From positions 15,910,001 through 15,974,000 of the forward strand of contig NC_080557.1 in the NCBI RefSeq assembly GCF_030253575.1: a stretch of 64,000 nucleotides of DNA, in the 5' to 3' direction. The first letter of the stretch is position 1; every line of letters starts with the position of its first letter. The stretch is from Rhododendron vialii (Eukaryota; Streptophyta; Magnoliopsida; Ericales; Ericaceae). The position numbers were made by a program, and so were the translations under genes. The notes under the pieces were generated by a model. The model was not told the DNA's origin. It saw only the letters and a program-made list of their open reading frames with translations, and searched no databases. Shown piece after piece: positions 11,996-22,469 of the stretch.

Positions 11996-12613
11996 CTGAT
12001 ACTAGTTGAGGTAAGGGTGGCATTGAAAAATGCTTCTTTTTTTTTTTTGTCAATATTGTATACATCAGCGGGAGTCAGTGGAAAGTTTTTGCTAATATTG
12101 GACACAAGTTAAAGTATGTTCGCACATTTTTTGTTTCGATAGAAGTGGGAGTTAGTACTCCTTCATAAAGAGATTAATACCAATCTTTCGATTGTTCAAA
12201 ACTATTACTCCAATAATGGGGGAATGACAAATTGATCTCAAGCCCACCCCTTCGAATTGATTGAAGAATAGTAAAGAAGCTTTATCTCACATTGCTTGGA
12301 TATGGTAACTAATTGAGTGGATATATAGAGTACTTCCATATGCTTAACTTGAGTGGCTTAGGTTTGGGCCCTGAACGGCACTTAAGTTTGGACACGGGAA
12401 TGCTGCCGAGCAGTGCCAAGCAAGCGATCCAGCCGTTTATTTCGGCATGGACGGCTCTGGTTGAATCTGAGTGCATACAAATTTGAGCCATAGATTGCTC
12501 GGCAAAGATTCAAGCCGTCGATTGCCAAAATGAACGGCCGAATCAACCACTCTGCACCCGCTTTGCAGGAGATGCTTGACAGCATCCCCATTCCAATTTT
12601 GTAGGAGTGTGGC

Positions 12614-12764
12614 ACCTAGAGTGATGTGGTCCATTACCACACAGGCTACTTGCCCGAACAACACCGAACCGGACGCCTAGGTGTGATGACGGGACCTAGA
12701 GTGATGTGGTCCATTACCAGTTACCACACAGGCTACTTGCCCGTACAACACCGAACCGGACGCC
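12614..12764. repeat. Tandem duplication of about 70 bp
   Basis: The block beginning ACCTAGAGTGATGTGGTCCA and ending ACCGAACCGGACGCC occurs at 12614-12677 and again at 12693-12764. The second copy has an extra 8 bases (a doubled TTACCA segment). It is not coding. Confidence 0.85.
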
Positions 12765-12833
12765 CCGGGTCAGATTGAGTTGGGTTGAGTCAAAAAGATA
12801 GTGTAGCATAAGATTCGGCTTGACTCACCAACT

Positions 12834-13495
12834 CTTTTTTTTCAATCGGAAGACCAAACTAGTTCATTAATACGGCATCTACATATAATCTAATTGCAGA
12901 GCAAGCCATACGATGGCAACTGATAACCAACTAAAATAGAGTAATAGAAAACAACTGCCGGTCCAAATCTGAGACAGCTTCGTCTAACTCTAAAGCGTAA
13001 TTGAATACTCCAATATGGAATCATTACATAAGTAGGAGCGATGTCTCTGCAGGAGCCACTGCCTGATTCACACCGAAAAATACATGGATCGGCAAACGTG
13101 GAGCACGTATCTAGACACTAGATGCCTCGAGATAGCGGAGTCCATACCAAAGACAGCAGAAAACCTGTGGAAATCAGTCGAGCAGGGGCCAAGCCTAGTC
13201 TAAGGCAGGAAGACGACTAGAACCGCAACAGCAGAGCCACCGACTGGAAGCCACCACCACCGAACTCCAGCCAAGCCCCCAACCACTACCTACAAAAAAA
13301 AAATAGAACCGCTGCACACCATGCAGCCACCTCCACCATCAAACAGATCCAGACCAACCCAGCAAAACCCCGCCAAAAAACGTCGATCTACTGGATCCCG
13401 GATCGTCAGCACACACAAGGACAAACACCTAGCCTTTAGGCACGAAACCGGAGACCCCGGAAGTGGTTCCCGGCGGCGATAGGCCTCGCATACCG
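12834..13495 (-). mobile_element. LINE-related short element, copy A
   Basis: A 9-bp TCACCAACT flanks both sides (12825-12833 and 13496-13504). The left edge starts with a T run, so on the minus strand the element ends in poly(A), as retroposons do. The interior is GC-richer and full of CCACC/GCCACC phrases, like the elements at 22470 and 41494. No long open frame exists. Probably an internally deleted or non-autonomous non-LTR retroelement. Confidence 0.5.
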
Positions 13496-13509
13496 TCACC
13501 AACTTATTA

Positions 13510-14050
13510 AGCCATTTTTGGGGGGGTCATGGAATTGTTTCTTATTATTGTAATAATAGTGACAATGCTTCCACACGTTAATGTCATGCCCGCGGAATAT
13601 TTTTTGTTGCATAATCTTCATTTAGATTTCTATGTATCGAAAGCATAACGAAATGATCCTTTCGATAAGACATAAATTGCCATTTGACATTTCATTGACG
13701 TTGTTACGCTAAAATATGACCATTTTAACTGTTTCCTTCCTTGGAATTATGTCCATTGAATGAGTCACAGCGTGAACAAATGAGCCCCGTCGAGTTGAGG
13801 TGAACATAAATTTGTCGTCTCTTTGAGCGCGTCAATCCACCATCGACTCTTATTTGTTGAATGATTGGAGAATTTGCTTTTGTAATTAGTATGGTGCACA
13901 TTTTCTCGTGTTGAATAAAAGGGTAAGACATTTAAAGTAGGTGTTTTAATCAGGTGTTAAAAGGGTTTATTTTTTGTTGAGGAAATAGCAAAAAAATATT
14001 GATATGCAAACAGTTTACAAGAGATTAACCCAAATAGAGCTACAATCATT
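13510..14050. other. Intergenic stretch, no gene
   Basis: AT-rich sequence with only short chance frames. I see no repeat structure that can be delimited. Confidence 0.4.
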
Positions 14051-14051
14051 A

Positions 14052-14263
14052 AGAAGTTTTTGGGTGCCGGACGGGTACCACACACATGGTACCCAGTTGG
14101 TGATCCCAGCCGTCCAACGTGTTTTTGACAGTCTGGGTTTTATAGAGAGAAAAAGAAGAGAGAGAGTGGTTGGGTGAGGGGAGAGGAAACAAATCACGTT
14201 TGGACAGCTGGAATTACCTACAGGTACTACCTTATGGTACCAGCTTGACACCCAAAAATTTCT
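14052..14263. mobile_element. MITE with TTTTTGGGTG ends
   Basis: The left end AGAAGTTTTTGGGTGCC and the reversed right end AGAAATTTTTGGGTGTC match over 17 bases with two differences. Inside, GGTACCA-type blocks sit in inverted order near both ends. It is non-coding and about 210 bp. The target duplication is not resolved. Confidence 0.6.
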
Positions 14264-15080
14264 CCATTATGTAATGTTGATTCCATGACCTGCACCTGCA
14301 AACTTGAAAGGATGTCAGATTTAGTTTAAATTCAATTCTAAGCGCCTGTGCTTTGGCATTGTGGCCTGTTTTTTTTTTTTGTTGTTGTCAATTTAGCATG
14401 ACAATCTTACTGACAGTGGTGCAATTATTACAGGATAAAGTCCAATATTGCCTTCTACCAAAAAATGATCCATCGGAGGCCGAGCGCATATGACACACTA
14501 ATACACCGATACTGCCATCAGAAATAGATGGAAGACCACCTAACCGCGGTGAGAAAATCTTACAGAGAACCGAGAACAAACCATGTCTCCACGTAAAGCT
14601 TATATACGCTCTATAGTGGCTTGCGATTAACGCCAATACTGTCAGTGAACCACCACCTTACATCAATACATCATCCAAGGCGAGTAAAAGAGCTCACATG
14701 GATGTATGGATAAATGCTAAAGAGTACAATGCCATGTTTGCAGCCTTGAAACTTAATAGTAAATGCATTTTACAGATAACTCGTGAACTTGGCAAAACAT
14801 AATGCTGTCTCTGAAACGAGATAACGTTTTCAATTTGGATTTTGGGGGAGGGGAAGTGAAAGGAAGTGTAAATTAGACATCTTTTTACTTGTTTAGTTTA
14901 CCAGGAAGAAAGGAAGTAATGTGTTCCCTTACTTGGCATGATTGTATTACAAATACTAACACTAATATCACTACACTTCCTCTCCATTTCCTCCTACTTC
15001 TGGAGCTAAAGTCATATGCTTAAAGTGATTGCATTGCACTCTCTTCCCCCTCCATTCCCCTCTACACCCCTCACCTCCAA
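14264..15080. other. Intergenic stretch, no gene
   Basis: No gene-like frame on either strand. Around 14840-15060 purine-rich and pyrimidine-rich runs (GGGGGAGGGGAAG, then CTTCCTCTCCATTTCC) stand in rough inverted order, possibly a worn MITE whose edges I could not fix. Confidence 0.35.
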
Positions 15081-15082
15081 AC

Positions 15083-15181
15083 CAGTGTTTTAAAAGTCGG
15101 CTGCCTAGGCCAACTAATCCCCACCTAGGCGCTAGGCGTCCCTTTTCCACCCGACTAGCCCCTAGCGATTTTTAAAACATA
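15083..15181. mobile_element. Small MITE, TGTTTTAAAA ends
   Basis: The left end is CAGTGTTTTAAAAGTCGG and the reversed right end CTATGTTTTAAAAATCGC. Both run into CCTAGGC/GCGCCTAGG-type blocks. A longer relative with a clear target duplication lies at 39512-39671, which supports a hAT origin. Confidence 0.55.
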
Positions 15182-16162
15182 GTTCCAAACGCCTCACTTC
15201 CACTCCAAATCCCTCAATATAATTTCCAATAGACCAAAGATTGTACCATGCACGTAAATAGAACCAATCTCTCCATGACAGGATGGAGGGGCATAGCCAT
15301 ATGCTAATAAGTGGTTCTTTTGTAATTGCATAGTTGACTCTTGTGTCCAATCTTGCTACTTCAAAACCATTGATAGATTAAAAACATTGGTAGCTTAAAT
15401 ATTCTTAGTTACACATACAAGAATGGGTGAACGTTGGGACCTGCCAACGGCCCAAAACTGGCTGCCAAATAAAATCCAATGCTCAACTTCAAAGTTTTCA
15501 GCACAAGAAGAAACTTCACCAGCCACAATCAAAGGAAATATATGCTTTCAAACAAAAGAACGACACAATCAAGGCTGATAAGCTTTTGGAAGTTGAAGAC
15601 CCACACTTGCAGCAGAGTTTCCAAGTTGTAAGAAAACAACAAAGTCGTGCACTAACCGGAGGTCATTCCATTAAAGTTGTAGATGGAAATAAACAAAATT
15701 TGAGTAAGTAGTTTCCTCTAACTCCAAAAATAAATCTACTAAATGAACAAACAGGATTCAAAGCCCAAAATTGCCCATCACTCATCTTGTTTTATTTTAC
15801 TTTTACTATTCATCTATGCAAGCCGACTAAAACTAACAGTAAACTAAAAATCAATCAGTAGAGAGACATTCTTTAAAATAACTATTTTGAAGACAAACTC
15901 CAAAAAAAGATAGTATTTGGGATCTCTCTATTTTGGTGATGCCAACTAGGCTTGGCTTTATCATATGATTCATATGCCAACAATCTCAATTCAATAACAT
16001 GCAGATCTCATCTAACTAACCAAAACAACAAATTCTTTCTATGACGTCGTTTAAGAAAAATCCAAGTTGTTGACTCGGGATAGCTATAACAGAGTGACAG
16101 ACTAAGAAAAATAAACAGTTTTAAGAAGAAACCGAAGGAAGCATGGAATCGAAAGGACTTAC

Positions 16163-16253
16163 TTTCGTTGCTTTCCAGCTCTTCGAACTCGTCGTCTTCA
16201 AATAGATCGGTCTTTGCTGCTTCTGTTGCTGCTGCCTTGGGTTCAGTCACCAC
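16163..16253 (-). pseudogene. DSS1: DSS1/SEM1 proteasome subunit exon fragment
   Basis: The minus frame reads VTEPKAAATEAAKTDLFE and then an acidic DDEFEELESNE. This matches the start of plant DSS1/SEM1, the small acidic subunit of the 26S proteasome lid that also partners BRCA2 and TREX-2. The frame ends at a strong donor (AAA|GTAAGT, 16161-16163), which is where I expect the first intron. Two things are wrong. The expected ATG is GTG (16251-16253), with an in-frame TAG three codons upstream. I also find no second exon (the tryptophan/aspartate-rich half) anywhere to the left. Either an upstream exon supplies the start through the AG at 16254-16255 and the intron runs over 16 kb, or this is a lone broken exon. 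I favour the second. Confidence 0.55.
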
Positions 16254-17297
16254 CTATATGGCATCACACAGAATCGGATGAACCATTGATTCGTGCCAAG
16301 TCCACCTTGCAGCCTTGCTTGCTTCAAAAACCCATACATTAGCTAGGGCGAGAGAAGAAACTGAAGAAATCACAAAAATCGAAACCAAAAACAGCAGAAA
16401 TCGAGCCCCCAAAACCAGTTGGGACAAACAATCGTCAAATTGCTTCACCCAAAGGGTAACATTGATTTGTGGGAGTCGATCTCATCTGTGAATAGAAACC
16501 GATATTATTGGAGTAGAGTCGTGCGCTTCTAAACCTATTTTCTGTACATCAGTCCAAAACAGATATTTTCTTCCCTAAATTGACATCTGAAAATGACACA
16601 CCTAATCACAGGACACATTCAGAAAACATGAAAAGTCCAGTTACGGCAATTCAGTAATCGCGCAAAAGCATCAAAATGACACAAACACACCTCCTCACAA
16701 AGCTACTGCCCCCTCAATTAAAGGGCTCAATTGGAAAAATTAGGACAAAGTTGTAAGCCATCTTCATGTTCTTATTCTAGCATTTGATGGATACAATTCA
16801 AGTTATTCAACACAGGAGCACCAAAACATGGAAGTAACACAACTGGGTACGCCAAGCACAAACTAAATAGAGTATGCCGGCAAGAAACACTAGGAACTCC
16901 ACCCATGAGATATGCACTCATCAAGAAAACCATCCCTCCATTCTGATTTCCGCACCACAAGAGCACGAGATTCAACAAAAGTAGCAGCAGTATCAATTAC
17001 CAGCATCAGCAGAGCCTTCAAAGTGCAGAGAAAATTAAATTCCAATGCTTCCAAGACAAAATGCAGCCAAAAATGCAACAGCTATTGCAGCACCATGAAC
17101 ACCAGTCACCTGAATAAAAAACAGCGGCAGCAACCAAGCACCAAACCAAAATCCCCAGGATATTGCTCTAGTAGTAGTGGCTTATGAGCAATAAACAGCA
17201 GCAACAGAAACCAAAACAAAGCCACACAACACTCGGTCACTCCACACCTCCCTGCCCCAACACACCAAATTCACACTCACCCAAAAGCCAAACCAAA

Positions 17298-17510
17298 CCC
17301 CCACCCCCCCCCCCCCCCAAAAAAAAAAAAAAAAAAAAAACAAGCCACACCCACACCCATGCCACCCTTGCAAAATAAAAAAACCAATCAATTCCCCCCC
17401 ACCACACACTCTCTACACATACACAACACCACAACCACACACACAACCACCTGACCAGACACACATACACAACCCCCAGATTCACACACACACAAAAGCT
17501 TTTTAAGAGC
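17298..17510. repeat. C/A-rich low-complexity tract
   Basis: A run of about 17 C is followed directly by a run of about 24 A, then by ACACCCACACC-type sequence with almost no G up to about 17500. The strong strand asymmetry creates long empty frames on both strands, which are not genes. Confidence 0.9.
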
Positions 17511-17519
17511 TCATAATGA

Positions 17520-20400
17520 CTACCTCGAAGCATTGAAGTGACATACAATAACACTAAATGATACGCCCCTCGTAACTTGCTTGGTCTGTAACCAAAAAGC
17601 AACCTTTATTTTGAGAAGCACTTCACAAAAGGAACCTGCAATCTTTTGATCTTGAGACTCCATAAGTTTTGCTGCAAATCCAAACAATATTTACAACTGT
17701 AGTCTATTGAATCGGATGCATCTACTTTGGTGGAGGATGAAAAAAAATAATAGGTGAAAAAAGATATGGCAAATTTAATAGGAGTTTAGATTTTGTTTTA
17801 GAGTTGTTTTGTTTGCTTCAATATTTTCCTTGCGTGCTTAAAAGCACCACGATCTCTTTCCTTCTGAGATGGTCTTCATCTTTGGGATTACAACCCACCA
17901 CCACCACCATGGGTCGCACAAGAGTATTATCAACAGCCTTGAGGCTTACTCAAACTGATGGGATAGCCTAGTTCAGGGTCTTTGAACTCCCACCGTAATG
18001 GCTACAAGCATGGACACGACACACTCCAGAGTCCGGATACAAGTTGGACACATTTAATGATTTCTCTATATGTTCATCGATGGACACGATGGGAACTTGT
18101 TAGGATTAGGTTGTAATGCAATTCTTAAGGGTCACACTGGTTAGAATTTTGATTGAACGTCAGTTAACTAATACATATTTATATGCAGTTAATGCTAAGA
18201 TTATGAGATTTTTGTTCCTAATTTGATAGGAATGACGATACAATTTTCACATGAAAATACAAGATAAACCTACAGAATAGTTATACCTATATTCTCTCAT
18301 TATATTCAACGGGTTTGTGTCTCAATTTTTCGATAAAATGACTCATGCCCCATCAAGTTCTGTGTTGGGTCAGTCCGTCTGCCGTCTGGGGCTTTGCCCC
18401 GGCTTTAATTGGAACCTCCGCTAGTGGATGTGGAACTCGTCCCCCAGTTAGTCCGTCCATTAGGCGGGATACCAATAAATAATTAATAAAATGTGTCCAC
18501 ATTTAAGTGTCGTGCTGTATTGTATCATTAGTAATTTAGTACATATTTGTGCTTCTTGGTGTAAGGGAGTTTAATACCCAACTCTCTTCCCCCTACCCCA
18601 AGGAAGACATCTCCTGTTACAGCAATCTGCCTTTCCTGGTCCAGCCTAAAGGTTCAATCTTACTGGCAGGATTGTTCCCAAGCCATTGCACTGAGACTAC
18701 CATCACATTTAGTGCATCAACCCTCTCCCCACTTTCCCCTCCTGAAATAGGCAAAAACTTGCCTCCATGTCGCAACAATTTCCTAAAGGCTTCCTCTATG
18801 ATTCTGCCATATCCATTAGCTTCACCCTTCAGGCAAATGTTAAGATTGAATCTGAGATCACAGAATGCATAGCAGTCAAAAGAACAGAAATTTTGAGAAC
18901 TACCTCACTATTTCAGGGTGTTTTAGGTCAAAGATCAGAAAAGTGCTTACTCTCAGTATCATCAGTGAACTGCATGTCTTCATGGAAACACTCAGGGCTA
19001 ATTACTAACCGAAAAAGAAAAGAAAAACTACTTACCTCATGGTTTCACCCTTTCAACAACTTAATTAATAGTTGCTCACTATATGTAACCTCAAATAATA
19101 ACCCCAGTAGCAAACTGGACACTTTCTAAACCCTATGCTACAACTTGAGAAGACAAATGAAACAAAATTATTGAACTAGTAAAGGAACATTAACACCATC
19201 CCAACTTAACATACTCCATTCCCTAGCTGAAAAATTCTTTGCAGCTGTTATGTCTATCCAAATGGAATATGTTCTGCTGGTTTGCTTTAGTATGAATCTT
19301 GCCAAAAATACCACTGTCTAGGCACTTATACCAGTGACAGTTGTGAAAATTATCAGATGAATTGAGACTTGACCGCCAGTTGCTACTACCATTTTGCGGT
19401 ACAATCACCGTAGCGGACAGCAAAAAACAAGCTACCAAATCAAACAAGGAAACAATCTCTCAACAACGAATATCGTCACTGATGCTTTTATATATCACAC
19501 AAAACAAGGCCATGAAAGCAGCAGCGAAAACCATCAAGAAGGAATTGTCCATCTAACAGTGACAATAAAAACATCCAATAAATGTGAACATCGGTGTCCA
19601 ACCAAAACCAAGTGAAGTGTCTCAAAACTGAACAAGAACACCCCAAAGGGATAGATATCCGACACAAACAACAAAACCAGTCACTCAACCAACGGTAGAA
19701 GTATAACGGGATTGCAAAAGCAAAATGCAAATAATCCACATCGTGGAAAAAAATATGATGACTCTATTTGTAACATGCAAGACTGTTAAACCATATTTCC
19801 CTGAACTTGAAAGACTCAAGTAAATTCTCCAAATGAAAAACCACAGAGACAGCACATGAAATTAAAATTCATAATGCTATGCATTCTATCACACCACTGT
19901 GATAACTTGCAAATAAATGAAGGAATGGATCCTCAAACAAACTCTCTTTCCTCCCTCTTAACAGTATGTTTCATGAATAGACCAATCCCAGCAATAACAG
20001 TTCAGCCTGTAGATTATGAAGTATTCCAACGATGACTTTGCATAAAGGCAACTAACTGCTCATGCTGACTCAGATAGTAATTGATTGGTAGGTAACAGAA
20101 ATTTTACACCCAATAAGCAAAAGTGGATATTGATACGTCAAAATTTCAAACAATATTTGGGGAAATTGAATTATCCCTCCACGGGCTTAGCTGAAGCATT
20201 AAGTTGAACACTAAATTGAAGAATACAGAAAAGCACAAACTCAAGATGAAGGAACTAAGTTCCACAGGTTCATCCCAAATCATGATACCAAAACAACTTG
20301 ATCAGCAAATGTGAACTCTCGCAAGTTACTACTAACAATGAACCAAACTGGAAAATAGATTAAACTACCAAAATTCAAACACAATCTCACTAAAATCGGC
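17520..20400. other. Intergenic stretch, no confirmed gene
   Basis: No recognised gene. At 18012-18517 the ends (ACGACACACTCC and, reversed, ACGACACTTAAATG, each followed by GGACACATTT) suggest a worn inverted-repeat element of about 500 bp. At 18623-18872 the minus strand stays open for about 80 codons (…EEAFRKLLRHGGKFLPISGG…) with a coding-like look, but the family is unknown and no start or clear splice sites support it. The rest is AT-rich. Confidence 0.35.
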
Positions 20401-20440
20401 TTCCAGTGACAGAGAGCATGCGAAATGAATCACCCGGTCA

Positions 20441-21772
20441 CTAGTTTTTCTTATCTTTCTTGTACTTGACCTTGCTTGGCCCATCCTTTAACTTCCCAAC
20501 TCTACCCTTCTTCTTTTCTTCCTTCTCACCAGATTCTCCTCCCTTATCTGCCTTAGAAGCAGATTTCTTCAACCTTTTCTCTCCAATCACTGAATCTCCC
20601 TTCTTCCTCTTCACACCCCCAAAATCCGAACCACCTACATCATCATACTCACTCTTCTCCTTAGAAGCAGACTTCTTCAATCTTTTCTCTCCAATCACTA
20701 AATCTTCCATCTTCTTCTTCCTCTTCTTACCCCCAAAATCAGAACCACCCGCATCATCATCCTCACTCATCTCCCCCTCAACACCTTCCACATCATCCAA
20801 AAACTCATCTTCATCTTCATCTTCAACACCCAATTCCTCATCCATATACCTCACTTCATGAATCCTCCCCTTCTTCTTTGTCACCGTCTTCTTCGCCCCG
20901 CCATCTTCCCTACCCAATTTCTCAACCCCCTTAACAACCTCCCCTTTCCCCTCTTCAACCAATCCCTTCACCCCTTCAATCTTCAACTTGGTATCCGGAA
21001 TCGCCTGATATACTGGCAATGCCAACGACTCCGCCAACTTCAAATGAAACGACCTCACACCGCCCCACTTCTTCGGCACAACCTCCACCACCCCCTCAAT
21101 CGCCGCCACCACATTCTCCGTGATCTCTCCCGCCCCCATGGCCACCTTCCCAACCCTAACCACACAACAACTCCCCGTCCTCAAGTAAAACAGCCCCGAG
21201 CTACACGCCCTCTCAATCTGCTCCTTCCAGTTGTTATGAGTCAAGTCCACCGGCAACGGAATCTTCTTCTTCTTGAAAAACTGCTTCCCCAACAGCCTAG
21301 GGAGCAACGGAATCACGCGCTTATCAGCGAAAAACAAGTCATACGAATTGCACAGCTTTCTTTTCGCCTCATAGGGTTTGTAATCGGATTTCAACTTCGA
21401 CAACCTAATGACCTTATCGACCGGTATGCCTTCCTCAGTGAGTTTTTTCTTGGCGGCTTCCGAGGTCAGCTTGGAGTTGGGCCGGTCGTCGACGATGAGG
21501 CAGAGTGAGGAGGAGGTGTCGGGGGAGAAGAGGGGGTGGGGGAGGGGGATGCGGTGGGCGTTGGTGCGGGGCTTCGTGGGGATTTTTTTTAGGGTTAGGA
21601 TTAGGTAGATGAATTCTTCGTCGGCTGGGTCTAGGAGCTGAGGCTTTTGGGTCTTGGATTTGGAGAGTCTCCACTTGAGGAGGGCGGCTGCGGCCCTCTG
21701 GACTGTTTCTGGGCTGACTCGGGACGTGATGGAGGTGGGCGGTGAAGGAACGGTGATCTCCGGCGCCGCCAT
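20441..21772 (-). CDS. Ribosomal L1 domain-containing nucleolar protein
   Basis: A complete intronless frame of 443 codons. Residues about 20-265 form a ribosomal L1-type domain, with the typical stretches SLCLIVDDRP (about 89-98), DLFFADKRVIPLLPRLLGK (about 145-163) and FKKKKIPLPVDL (166-177). The C-terminal 180 residues are a charged tail: an acidic block (314-340) followed by lysine-rich segments. The family includes human RSL1D1 and yeast Utp30/Cic1, nucleolar factors that bind pre-ribosomal RNA. A role in large or small subunit assembly is inferred from that. The start at 21772 is in a good context (ATGGCGGCG) and has stops upstream. Plant homologues are also single-exon in part. Inside the tail, residues 340-371 and 378-407 are near-identical copies. 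No neighbour shares its promoter. Identity is very likely. The exact orthologue is not decided. Confidence 0.93.
   Translation of the reverse strand: MAAPEITVPSPPTSITSRVSPETVQRAAAALLKWRLSKSKTQKPQLLDPADEEFIYLILTLKKIPTKPRTNAHRIPLPHPLFSPDTSSSLCLIVDDRPNSKLTSEAAKKKLTEEGIPVDKVIRLSKLKSDYKPYEAKRKLCNSYDLFFADKRVIPLLPRLLGKQFFKKKKIPLPVDLTHNNWKEQIERACSSGLFYLRTGSCCVVRVGKVAMGAGEITENVVAAIEGVVEVVPKKWGGVRSFHLKLAESLALPVYQAIPDTKLKIEGVKGLVEEGKGEVVKGVEKLGREDGGAKKTVTKKKGRIHEVRYMDEELGVEDEDEDEFLDDVEGVEGEMSEDDDAGGSDFGGKKRKKKMEDLVIGEKRLKKSASKEKSEYDDVGGSDFGGVKRKKGDSVIGEKRLKKSASKADKGGESGEKEEKKKGRVGKLKDGPSKVKYKKDKKN
20552..20755 (-). repeat. Internal duplication in the L1-protein tail
   Basis: Two in-frame units, 20660-20755 and 20552-20641, each encode a D-x-GGSDFGG block, a KRKK cluster and the string GEKRLKKSASK. 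The DNA copies differ at only a few sites, so the duplication is recent relative to the gene. It doubles a basic motif that may serve as a nuclear or nucleolar localisation signal. Confidence 0.85.
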
Positions 21773-21882
21773 GAGAGGGAGAGAGAGAGAGAGAGAGAGG
21801 CACGAAGAGAGAGCAGGGGAAACGGATCAAATCAATCTAGGGTTTTGGCTCTCAAAATCGGGAAAACAGAAAATTAGGGTTT
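21773..21882 (-). promoter_or_regulatory. Leader with GA tract and telo-box-like motifs
   Basis: Just upstream of the L1-protein ATG is a GA/CT repeat (about 21775-21800). Beyond it, on the gene's strand, come AAACCCTAG (21838-21845) and AAACCCTAA (21874-21882). AAACCCTA is the telo box known from promoters of plant ribosomal-protein and ribosome-assembly genes. Its position near the start fits co-regulation with the translation machinery. No clear TATA box is seen. Confidence 0.5.
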
Positions 21883-22084
21883 TTTGGCCTCTTCAACTAT
21901 TCCCTGGTATCACTTTACCTATATTAACTAAATATTGTAACACATTGGTCCCTAATTTGCTAATTTTTTTTTAACGAAGGAGACCTTCGAAAAAATTGAG
22001 GAAAAGCATCTTATCTGGGAACTTGGAAGAAATGAATATTTTCTACATCCTTTACCCCACGTGATTGCAGATATTTGTTGTAAA

Positions 22085-22218
22085 AATGATACTCACACAA
22101 CATCAAACACAACCTCTCACATACGTATAGGCTTCACACACACTATTATGTGTAGGCCCCACATGTATGTGAGAAGTTGTGTAAGTTATTGTGTTTGGAT
22201 CGTTGTGTGAGTAGCATT
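22085..22218. mobile_element. Hairpin MITE
   Basis: The left arm (AATGATACTCACACAACATC…CTCTCACATACGTA) is mirrored by the right arm (TGTATGTGAGAAGTTGTG…GTTGTGTGAGTAGCATT), so almost the whole 134 bp can fold into one stem. It is non-coding. It lies about 300 bp upstream of the L1-protein gene start, outside its likely core promoter. Confidence 0.7.
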
Positions 22219-22469
22219 GTTGTGTTTGTTGCGGGAACTATGATAGATATATTGATTAGTAAGTCTGTCTACACAGAGAAATAGTGAACAGATTATGAAA
22301 AATTAGATAATTAGATCGAGCACCTATAGATATCGGATTGAGTTGATTTTTTTGGAGACCTTTGTAAAAATGTTTTACATTTAATGAACGGCTCGAATCA
22401 TTTGTGTGAGACCCATAATAGACCCCACAACAAAATTTGTGTACAATCTGTGCGCGATTATCTGTGTTG

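Noticed and set aside
15427-15711. Frame of 94 codons, glutamine- and lysine-rich
   Set aside because: The composition is coding-like, but there is no family match I can name, no splice context and no neighbouring exon; not enough to call a gene.
17182-17602. Minus-strand frames rich in V, W, F and G (75 and 121 codons)
   Set aside because: They come from the C/A-rich low-complexity tract, include homopolymer stretches and have no domain.
20460-21508. Plus-strand frames of 133 and 216 codons opposite the L1-protein gene
   Set aside because: They are mirror frames of the lysine- and glutamate-rich coding sequence; the minus frame has the conserved domain.
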